From contig NZ_JAIQCI010000006.1 in assembly GCF_022378335.1 (NCBI RefSeq), forward strand, positions 124,001 through 188,000: DNA of 64,000 nt. The letters run 5' to 3'. Below are positions 54,736 to 61,800 of this stretch, in pieces. Numbering within the stretch: the stretch's first letter is position 1; each line of letters starts with the position of its first letter. Both the position numbers and the translations under genes were made by a program. The notes under the pieces are model-generated. The model had not been told where the DNA came from. It did no database searches and worked only from the letters and a program-made list of their open reading frames with translations. The DNA is from Croceicoccus hydrothermalis. GTDB lineage: Bacteria; Pseudomonadota; Alphaproteobacteria; Sphingomonadales; Sphingomonadaceae.

Positions 54736-57270
54736 GTGTTGCAGGCTCCCCATCCTTTCGCGCTGAACGAGCAGAAACGGCTCGCGGCTCTTGCCGAACT
54801 TGCCATTCTGGATTCGCAGGAGGAGGAGGAATTCGACGCGGTGACGCGGCTCGTGGCATCGATATTCGACGTGAGCAGTGCCGCCGTCAGCCTCGTCGAC
54901 AAGGATCGGCAATGGTTCAAGGCACGCTATAATATCGCGTTCGAGCAAACCCCGCGCGACATCGCGTTTTGCGATCAGGTCGTCGCACACCGCAAGGGGA
55001 TGGTGGTAAGCGACACGCATCGAGACGCGCGTTTCGCGGCAAATCCCCTCGTTACCGAGGCGCCGCATATCCGCTTCTATGCCGGTGCGCCGCTCTATCT
55101 TCGTTCGGGTCATTGCGTGGGCAGCCTGTGCGTCATCGACACGCGTCCGCGGCACGATTTCGACGCGGACAAGTTCGAACGTCTCCACCATTTCGCCGCC
55201 ATCGTGAGCGAATTGATCGAAGCGCGCAAATCGCGGCGCGAGGCGGATATCGCGGCCAAGGTCGTGACGGCGACGCCCGATGCCGTGCTCGCCGCGAACC
55301 GGAAGGCCGAAATCGTCTACTATAACGATGCGGCGGCCAAGCTGTTCGGGTGGTCCGCGCAAGAGGCGCTCGGCAAGAACGTGACCTGCATCATACCCGA
55401 CGATCTGCGCGCCGGGCATCAGTTCCGTTTCGAGCGGGCGGCCAGGGGCGGGGCGACCCGGCTCGTCGGCAAGTTCGTGGAGTTGCAGGCACGCAGGAGC
55501 GACGGCTCCGTCTTTCCGGTGGAGCTGTCCCTCGCCCCGTGGGGTGACGAGGCGCATGGCGGTTTCGCCGCGATCATCCGCGATATTTCAAAACGCAAGG
55601 CGCTGCAGGCCGACCGCCTGGCGAGCAAACGGTTCCTCGACGCGGTTGTGTCCAACCTTCCGCTGATGCTGTTCGTGAAGGACGCCGCGACGGGGCAATA
55701 TCTGCTCCTGAACAAGGAAGCTGAAAACCTTCTTGGTCGTCCGCCCGGCACCATGCTCGGCAAGGTGGATGATGAATTGTTCCCCGGCCGTGAACCGGTC
55801 TTCAGGCAGAACGATCTAGGCGCCCTCAAAAGCGGCAATCCCGAATGCAGCGAAAGCGCGTTCGAGCGCGACGATGGCTCCGTCGTCAATATCCGGACCA
55901 CACGCGTCCTGATCGACGGACCCGACCGGCCGGGACAATATCTGCTCGGCCTGTCCGAGGATCTTACCGAAATGCGGCAATCGGAAGCCGAACGGTTGCG
56001 GCTCGCACGCTTCGACAGCCTGACCGGGCTGATCAACCGGGCGAGTTTTCTCGAGCAGGCTGAGGATCTTGTCGGCAAACGCGCGCCCTTTGCCATGTTG
56101 TCCGTCGATATCGACAGGTTCAAGGCGATCAATGATCAGTTCGGCCACGCCATCGGCGACAGGGTGCTCGAACGTGTCGGCAAGCGTCTGCTCGCCATGG
56201 CCGACGATGGGACGAGCATCGCACGCGTCGGCGGGAACGAGTTTACCTGCCTGCTGACGGGCCGAAACCTTCGCAGCCGCGCGCGGACGCTGTCCCACCG
56301 TTTGTTCGAGGATTTCGAAACGCCGTGCCGGATCGACGCGATAACCGTCGCTATCCGCATGTCGGTGGGCGTCGTCATCTATCCCGATGATGGCAATACG
56401 ATCGAAACGCTGCGGCAAAATGCCGACCTCGCGATGTACCGGGCAAAGCTCGACACCCGCGGCGAGCCATGTTTCTTTGACGATGCGATGGACACCGCAC
56501 AGCGTGATCGCCTTCGCCTCGAAACCAAGTTGCGCAATGCGATCGCGGCCGACCGCATCGAAACCGTCTATCAACCGATCGTGAGTGTCGATACGGGCGC
56601 CGTGGTCGGTATGGAGGCGCTCGCCCGCTGGACCGACATGGAACGCGGCCCGGTCCCGGCCGATCTGTTCATCTCCGTCGCAGAGGATTGCGATCTTATC
56701 GACGAGCTGGGCGAGAATATCCTGCGGCGCGCATGTTTGGATGCAAAGAGCTGGCCCGACGACGTGCGGGTTTGCGTCAATCTGTCACCGCGGCAGTTCT
56801 ACTCCGGCAAGCTGTTGAAGACGATCGCCGATACGCTGAATGCAACCGGTTTGCCGGCAAGCCGGCTTCAGTTGGAGATCACCGAAAACCTCGTAATGGA
56901 AAACGCGGATGAAGCGTTTGCCCAGCTCGAACGGATGAAGCAGATGGGCATCGGCATATCGGTCGACGATTTCGGTATCGGCTATTCCTCGCTCGGCTAT
57001 TTTCAGAAGTTCTGCTTCGACACGGTCAAGATCGACAAATCCTTCATCCGCGAAATTGAAAGCTCACAGGCGGCCAAGGCGATCGTGACCGCGGTGGTGG
57101 GGCTTGCCCGGCAATTGTCGATGTCGGTGGTCGCAGAAGGTGTCGAGACACAGCGTCAGCGCGACATGCTCGCCAGGCTGGGCGTGAGCCATCTGCAAGG
57201 CTATCTGTTCAGCGCGCCTGTCAAACCGGGCGGGCTGGACCGGTTGTTGGCGAAGTCATTCGCGGATTGA
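54736..57270 (+). CDS. GAF-PAS-PAS-GGDEF-EAL protein, probable c-di-GMP phosphodiesterase
   Basis: 844 residues from GTG 54736. GAF domain (about 22-165; SAAVSLVDKDRQWFKARYNI... GSLCVID), two PAS domains (about 175-290 and 300-410), a GGDEF domain (about 420-580) and an EAL domain (about 595-835). The cyclase site reads RVGGNEF, with Asn501 in place of Asp/Glu, so cyclase activity is doubtful. The EAL motif set is complete: GMEALARW, LEITENLVM, DDFGIGYSSLGYF, KIDKSFI, VAEGVET, LQGYLFSAP. It should therefore hydrolyse c-di-GMP, perhaps with the degenerate GGDEF as a GTP-sensing regulator. Soluble; signal sensed by GAF/PAS is unknown. Near pilus and secreted nuclease genes. Confidence 0.92.
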   Translation: MLQAPHPFALNEQKRLAALAELAILDSQEEEEFDAVTRLVASIFDVSSAAVSLVDKDRQWFKARYNIAFEQTPRDIAFCDQVVAHRKGMVVSDTHRDARFAANPLVTEAPHIRFYAGAPLYLRSGHCVGSLCVIDTRPRHDFDADKFERLHHFAAIVSELIEARKSRREADIAAKVVTATPDAVLAANRKAEIVYYNDAAAKLFGWSAQEALGKNVTCIIPDDLRAGHQFRFERAARGGATRLVGKFVELQARRSDGSVFPVELSLAPWGDEAHGGFAAIIRDISKRKALQADRLASKRFLDAVVSNLPLMLFVKDAATGQYLLLNKEAENLLGRPPGTMLGKVDDELFPGREPVFRQNDLGALKSGNPECSESAFERDDGSVVNIRTTRVLIDGPDRPGQYLLGLSEDLTEMRQSEAERLRLARFDSLTGLINRASFLEQAEDLVGKRAPFAMLSVDIDRFKAINDQFGHAIGDRVLERVGKRLLAMADDGTSIARVGGNEFTCLLTGRNLRSRARTLSHRLFEDFETPCRIDAITVAIRMSVGVVIYPDDGNTIETLRQNADLAMYRAKLDTRGEPCFFDDAMDTAQRDRLRLETKLRNAIAADRIETVYQPIVSVDTGAVVGMEALARWTDMERGPVPADLFISVAEDCDLIDELGENILRRACLDAKSWPDDVRVCVNLSPRQFYSGKLLKTIADTLNATGLPASRLQLEITENLVMENADEAFAQLERMKQMGIGISVDDFGIGYSSLGYFQKFCFDTVKIDKSFIREIESSQAAKAIVTAVVGLARQLSMSVVAEGVETQRQRDMLARLGVSHLQGYLFSAPVKPGGLDRLLAKSFAD

Positions 57271-57304
57271 ACGCGGCGACCGCGGCGATGGTCGGACCCC
57301 GCGA

Positions 57305-57336
57305 AAGGGGGCATGGGACAACGTCCACGCCCCCTT
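57305..57336. terminator. Hairpin between EAL and GST genes
   Basis: Stem AAGGGGGC / GCCCCCTT with an inner TGG/CCA extension and a short loop, between the convergent stops at 57270 and 57348. The A/T ends are short, so termination is plausible in either direction. Confidence 0.5.
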
Positions 57337-57347
57337 CCCGATTGTTC

Positions 57348-57992
57348 CTATGCCGCGCCCATCGGTTCCATATCCTGCCGCGAGAGAGCGGTTCGCACCC
57401 CCTCGTCTGCCTCCATCCGGTCGCGATGCGCGGCAAGGGCCGGATAGTCCGCGAGGGTCATCGGCGTCTGATCCAGCCAGCGCACGAGCACATAAAGAAA
57501 CGCATCCGCGAAACTCCGCTCGCCAAGATACCATGTCCCGCCGGCGGTCTTCAGCTTCTTCTCCATACGCGTGTAATGGTTTGCAAGCGTATCATAGGCG
57601 GCCTGCTTGACCTCTTTTTGCGCGTCCTCGCTTTCGGCGAAATTCTGTGGCGCAAAATGCGGGCCGTAACTTGCGTGAACCTCGGTCGTCATGAACGACA
57701 ACGCTTCGGCTTCGCGCCGGCCGAGCGTCGTATCGCGGGCGTAGCCCTCGCCCCCATGTGCGGCGCCCAGCCAGGCGAGGATCGCGGAAAGCTCGGTCAG
57801 GACATCGCCATCGGGAAACCTGATCGCGGGCACCTTGCCCTTGGGATTGATGGCGAGATAGTCGTCCTTCTTGTGATCGCCATAGGCCATGTGGTGCACG
57901 GCAACCGGCGCATCGATCCACGCGATGGCGATATTGGCGGCCAGCGAACAGGTGCCGGGCATGGTGTAGAGTGTCGTCTGATTTTCGGACAT
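57348..57992 (-). CDS. Glutathione S-transferase
   Basis: 214 residues. N-terminal thioredoxin-fold domain (about 5-80): TLYTMPGTCSLAANIAIAWIDAPVAVHHM, cis-Pro GKVPAIRFPDGDVLTELSAIL for glutathione binding; then an all-helical C-terminal domain with the GERSFADAFLYVLVRWL N-capping motif. It has the PGTCSLA start of bacterial beta-like GSTs, with the Cys that may bind GSH. Function probably detoxification; substrate unknown. ATG 57992 follows SD AAAGGAGA. The upstream open frame (to 58238) is not supported. Single gene. Confidence 0.92.
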   Translation of the reverse strand: MSENQTTLYTMPGTCSLAANIAIAWIDAPVAVHHMAYGDHKKDDYLAINPKGKVPAIRFPDGDVLTELSAILAWLGAAHGGEGYARDTTLGRREAEALSFMTTEVHASYGPHFAPQNFAESEDAQKEVKQAAYDTLANHYTRMEKKLKTAGGTWYLGERSFADAFLYVLVRWLDQTPMTLADYPALAAHRDRMEADEGVRTALSRQDMEPMGAA

Positions 57993-58459
57993 GGGTAGTT
58001 TTCTCCTTTCCCCTCCATACGCACGGGCGCCGCGATGTGTCCGCATGCCATGATCCCGACGATGAGACGTGGCCTTTTCTGCGCGCCGTGCGGTGCAGGA
58101 GAAGCCCGGGCGGGCGATGGCTCCGACATGCCACCAGCCGCACAATGGAACAGGTCGGATGAGCGATCGCCGCCCTTCTGTACAAGCGTAGTCGAGGATA
58201 GGCCGCCTCACGACTGCCTTCGCTCCCGCGTGCCGCATAGGACGAGGCGGTCACGATTTTACGCCGATGGGTCGCTATTGTCGGACTTGTCGATCCACCC
58301 GGCATAGCGAAGGCGGCATTCCACACTGTCATCGACCCGTTTCGCGGGCCTTTGCCTTACGAAGTCTTATCTCCCTCCGACACAGATTGACCCGTTTGAG
58401 CGCGCCTATATACTCATACAAAAGAGGATTATTGGGAGCAAGATCGTGGAAATTATTCG
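57993..58459. other. Intergenic region, nothing recognised
   Basis: 467 bases between the divergent GST and SMP-30 genes. It must hold both promoters. No tRNA, operator repeat or convincing ORF was seen; the short open frames here lack ribosome sites. An AT-rich stretch at about 58405-58445 (TATATACTCATACAAAAG) is the likely promoter zone for the SMP-30 gene. Confidence 0.5.
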
Positions 58460-59326
58460 ATGAGCGAGAGCGGACTGACGGTCGCCTGGCGCGCCGAGAC
58501 GATGCTTGGCGAAGGGCCGGTCTGGGTCGAGGAGCAGCAGGTGCTGCTCTTCGTCGACATTCACGGCGGGCGCATATGCCTGTTCGATCCGCAACGTGGC
58601 GAGGGCCGCGACCTGCCCTGTACCGGTCGGCCGAGCTTCATCTATCCCGCAGGGGCGGACAGCTTCGTCTACGGCTCGAACCGGGAGCTTCGGCTTCTGT
58701 CGCTTGGCGGGCGCGACGACAAATTGTGCGACCTTCCCGTGCCGGAAGCCACGCGCACCAATGACGCGGCGGTCGATCGCCATGGCCGGCTCTGGTTCGG
58801 GATGTCGCACGAACCGGAGACGGAGCCTGTGGGCGGGTTGTTCGTCTATGACCGCGGCGAGGTCCGGCAACATCTCGACGCGATCGTGGTGCCGAACGGT
58901 CCGGCGATCTCTTCCGATGGCGAAACGATGTATCACGTCGATTCGCCTCGCGGGGTCGTCTCCCGCTACAGGATCGAGGATGGCGTGCCGGTCGATGGCC
59001 GGCTCCACATCCGGATAGAGGATGGCGACGGATATCCCGACGGGGTGACCCTCGATGCCGAGGGGTGCCTCTGGGTGTGCCTGTGGGATGGATGGGGGGT
59101 AAGACGCTACGATCCCGACGGACGCCTCATGCGCGAAATCCGGTTTCCCTGCGCGCGGGTGACGAAGCTTGCATTCGGGGGACCGGATCGGGCCACCGCC
59201 TATGTCACGACGGCGCGCGTCGGGCTTAGCGAGGCGCAGCTTCGCGAGCAACCGGACGCTGGCGCCCTGTTCGCATTCGATGCAGGTGTGGCGGGGCTGG
59301 CGACCGCAGAGCTTGCGCTTGCGTAG
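58460..59326 (+). CDS. SMP-30/gluconolactonase/LRE family protein
   Basis: 288 residues, six-bladed beta-propeller. Family motifs: LGEGPVWVEEQQVLLFVDIHGGRICLFD, RTNDAAVDRHGRLWFGMSHEPE, NGPAISSDGETMYHVDSPRGVVSRYRIE and GYPDGVTLDAEGCLWVCLWDGWGVRRYDPDGRLMREIRFP. Conserved Glu, Asn and Asp residues (LGEGP, RTNDA, PDGVTLD) form the divalent-metal site. It probably hydrolyses a sugar lactone to the aldonic acid in carbohydrate metabolism; exact lactone unknown. No sugar-pathway neighbours are in the window. Confidence 0.9.
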   Translation: MSESGLTVAWRAETMLGEGPVWVEEQQVLLFVDIHGGRICLFDPQRGEGRDLPCTGRPSFIYPAGADSFVYGSNRELRLLSLGGRDDKLCDLPVPEATRTNDAAVDRHGRLWFGMSHEPETEPVGGLFVYDRGEVRQHLDAIVVPNGPAISSDGETMYHVDSPRGVVSRYRIEDGVPVDGRLHIRIEDGDGYPDGVTLDAEGCLWVCLWDGWGVRRYDPDGRLMREIRFPCARVTKLAFGGPDRATAYVTTARVGLSEAQLREQPDAGALFAFDAGVAGLATAELALA

Positions 59327-59357
59327 GGCGGTCCGGCTTCGTTTGGTGAAACTGCAA

Positions 59358-59432
59358 TGGCTGGGGCGGCAGGATTCGAACCTGCGCATGCCGGTACCAA
59401 AAACCGGTGCCTTACCGCTTGGCTACGCCCCA
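59358..59432 (-). tRNA. tRNA-Gln (UUG)
   Basis: 75-base cloverleaf on the minus strand: acceptor TGGGGCG / CGCCCCA, D arm GCC...GGC, anticodon stem CCGGT / ACCGG with loop TTTTGGT (anticodon TTG), variable CATGC, T arm GCAGG-TTCGAAT-CCTGC and encoded GCCA 3' end. The position after the anticodon is G rather than the usual A. It begins 31 bases after the SMP-30 stop on the opposite strand. Confidence 0.95.
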
Positions 59433-59569
59433 ATATGCATCCGTGTGCGCGGGGCCTTATAACCATACCGCAATCAAATGAAAGGGGCCGATTGCACGAT
59501 CCGTCGTGATAAGTGCACCCACCCGTCATCGGGCGCGGAACCGGCTGTTGCGAAAAGGGTTTTTCGGCA

Positions 59570-60607
59570 ATGGCAACGCGCACATCCTCCGCCGAATGTT
59601 CGGCATCCAAGCTGGTCTATGTTGACGATTCCCTTCCCGGCGTCACGCGCCGGCGTTGCGGCAAGGGTTGGGCGTATTACGATCCGGCGGGCACGCTGAT
59701 CCGGGACAAGGGGGAGATTGCGCGGCTGAATGCCATTGCCCTGCCCCCTGCCTATTCCGATGCGTGGTTCTGCCCGGCGGGCAACGGCCATATCCTCGCC
59801 ACCGGGATCGACGCGCGCGGGCGCAAGCAATATCGCTATCACCCGGCCTTTCGCGAAGCGCGCGAGGGCGAGAAGTTCGACCGCTGCGCCGCGTTCGGAA
59901 AATTGCTGCCGCTCGTTCGCAAGCGGGTCGAGGACGATCTTGCCGCCCCCACGCTCACCCGCGCGCGCGCCATTGCGAGCGTCATTCGCCTGCTCGATCT
60001 CGGCCGCATACGTATCGGGAACGAGGCATATTCACGGGCGAACAAGAGTTTTGGCGCAACCACCCTGCGCCACCGCCACGTGGAGGTGACGAAGGGCGCG
60101 CTGAACCTCAAGTTCAAGGGCAAGTCGGGCAAGTTGCGCAAGGTCACGCTGACCGATCGCAGCCTCGCCCGCTTCGTGAAGGATGTGCAGGATCTGCCGG
60201 GGCAGCATCTGTTCCAATATGTCGATGCCGATGGCGATGCGCATCACGTCACCTCATCGGATGTGAACGCCTATCTTCGCGAAACCATGGGCGAGGATTT
60301 CACCGCAAAGGATTTTCGTACCTATCACGCCAGCGTCCTTGCCTTCACCGCGCTGTCCTCGGCAAAGGAAGAGGTGGCGATCAAGGACCTGCTCGATGTG
60401 GTTTCCGACCGGCTCGGCAACACGCCTGCGGTCGCGCGGCGCAGCTATATCCACCCCGCCGTCATCGCGCGTGTCGAGGATCAGGACGAATGGCGCGCCG
60501 CACTGCGCCTGCCACGCCGCACCCGTTGGCAAAGCCGGGAGGAGCGCGGAATGCTTCTACTGCTCGAACAAAGCCCGCAGGCCGCCGAACTGCTCGCCGC
60601 GGAATGA
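59570..60607 (+). CDS. DNA topoisomerase IB
   Basis: 345 residues. N-terminal domain with RRCGKGWAYYDPAGTLI and LPPAYSDAWFCPAGNGHILATGIDARGRKQYRYHP, then the catalytic domain (about 110-300). RIRIGNEAYSRANKSFGATTLRHRHVEV, the KFKGKSG lysine loop, DFRTYHASVLAF and the nucleophile Tyr293 in ARRSYIHPAV are present. This is the bacterial poxvirus-like type, which relaxes supercoils by a 3'-phosphotyrosyl intermediate. ATG 59570 starts where the family usually does; the frame is open further upstream but not supported. It converges with the branched-chain aminotransferase gene, with a 12-base gap. Confidence 0.93.
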   Translation: MATRTSSAECSASKLVYVDDSLPGVTRRRCGKGWAYYDPAGTLIRDKGEIARLNAIALPPAYSDAWFCPAGNGHILATGIDARGRKQYRYHPAFREAREGEKFDRCAAFGKLLPLVRKRVEDDLAAPTLTRARAIASVIRLLDLGRIRIGNEAYSRANKSFGATTLRHRHVEVTKGALNLKFKGKSGKLRKVTLTDRSLARFVKDVQDLPGQHLFQYVDADGDAHHVTSSDVNAYLRETMGEDFTAKDFRTYHASVLAFTALSSAKEEVAIKDLLDVVSDRLGNTPAVARRSYIHPAVIARVEDQDEWRAALRLPRRTRWQSREERGMLLLLEQSPQAAELLAAE

Positions 60608-60619
60608 CCGCTCGCCGGG

Positions 60620-61720
60620 TCAGTCCAGCCGCGTGACCCAGCCGTGCGGGTCGGCGATCTCGCCGCGCTGAATCCCGGTCAGCGTCCGGCGCAATTTCTG
60701 CGTCAATTGCCCGGCGGCGCCCGATCCGATGGTGAACTCGCCATCGTGGCCCGCGACCTTGCCCACCGCAGTGACGACCGCCGCCGTGCCGCAGGCGAAA
60801 CATTCGACGAGCCGGCCCGAATTCGCATCCTCGCGCCATTGATCGATGCTGTATTTCTCTTCGCGGAGGCGCAGGCCTTCGTCCTTGAGCAGGGTGATGA
60901 GGCTGTCGCGCGTGATGCCGGGCAGGATCGTGCCGGTGAGCGGCGGGGTGATAACGCTGCCATCGTCCATCACGAAGAACAGGTTCATGCCGCCCAGCTC
61001 CTCGATCCATTTGTGTTCCGCCGCGTCGAGGAACACGACCTGGTCATGGCCGCGTTCGATCGCTTCGGCCTGGGGGACGAGGCTTGCGGCGTAATTGCCG
61101 CCGCATTTCGCGGCACCCGTGCCGCCCGGCGCAGCGCGGGCATAATCGCGCGATACCCAGATCGACACGGCGGGCGCGCCCGACTTGAAATAATTGCCGG
61201 CAGGGCTGGCGATCACGACGAATTTATACTCACGCGCGGGCCGCACGCCCAGGAATGCCTCCGACGCGAACATGAACGGGCGCAAATAGAGCGAGCCGCC
61301 CTCGACTTCCGGAAACCAGTCCCTGTCGACCGCGATCAATTCGCGGACCGCGGACAGGAACAGCTCCTCCGGCAATTCCGGCATCGCCATGCGCGCGGCC
61401 GAACGATTGAAACGCGCCGCGTTCTCCTCCGGCCTGAACAGGGTCAGCCCGCCATCGGCACCGCGATAGGCCTTCATCCCTTCGAAGATTTCCTGCGCAT
61501 AATGCAGCACCGCCGCGGCGGGATCGAGCGGGATCGGTTGGCGCGGGCCGATGGTCGCATCGTGCCATCCGCGCCCCTGCGTATAATCGACCGTGACCAT
61601 GTGATCGGTAAACAGCGTGCCGAAGCCGGGATTGCGCAATGCCTCTGCCCGCGTTTCGCCGGGCACGGGCGCGGGATGTTCGATTGCGTTGAATTGCAGC
61701 GTGGGCGCGCTGTTCGCCAT
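60620..61720 (-). CDS. ilvE: Branched-chain amino acid aminotransferase
   Basis: 366 residues, fold-type IV PLP enzyme of the BCAT-II type. Motifs: LFTDHMVTVDYTQGRGWHDATIGPRQPIPLDPAAAVLHYAQEIFEGMKAYRGADGG, PLP Lys205 in GGTGAAKCGGNYAASL, and EELGGMNLFFVMDDGS plus FACGTAAVVTAVGKV. It transaminates Leu, Ile and Val with 2-oxoglutarate, the last step of synthesis or the first of degradation. ATG 61720 is preferred over the upstream frame. It is 80 bases after the DPP-IV-like gene start region on the same strand, with no evidence for an operon. Confidence 0.94.
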   Translation of the reverse strand: MANSAPTLQFNAIEHPAPVPGETRAEALRNPGFGTLFTDHMVTVDYTQGRGWHDATIGPRQPIPLDPAAAVLHYAQEIFEGMKAYRGADGGLTLFRPEENAARFNRSAARMAMPELPEELFLSAVRELIAVDRDWFPEVEGGSLYLRPFMFASEAFLGVRPAREYKFVVIASPAGNYFKSGAPAVSIWVSRDYARAAPGGTGAAKCGGNYAASLVPQAEAIERGHDQVVFLDAAEHKWIEELGGMNLFFVMDDGSVITPPLTGTILPGITRDSLITLLKDEGLRLREEKYSIDQWREDANSGRLVECFACGTAAVVTAVGKVAGHDGEFTIGSGAAGQLTQKLRRTLTGIQRGEIADPHGWVTRLD

Positions 61721-61800
61721 GGTCCGATATCCTGCCTGTTTTCGTGATATTGCGCCGGGGATTAGGCGCTGCGGCAATGCCATGCAAGCATCGCGAAGGC

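Noticed and set aside
57348..58238. GST protein extended by 82 residues at the N-terminus
   Set aside because: The thioredoxin fold starts at ATG 57992, which has a good SD; the extension is Arg-rich shadow sequence.
57797..58450. Small open frames on both strands between the GST and SMP-30 genes
   Set aside because: No ribosome sites, no hydrophobic or conserved pattern; overlap the GST N-terminus.
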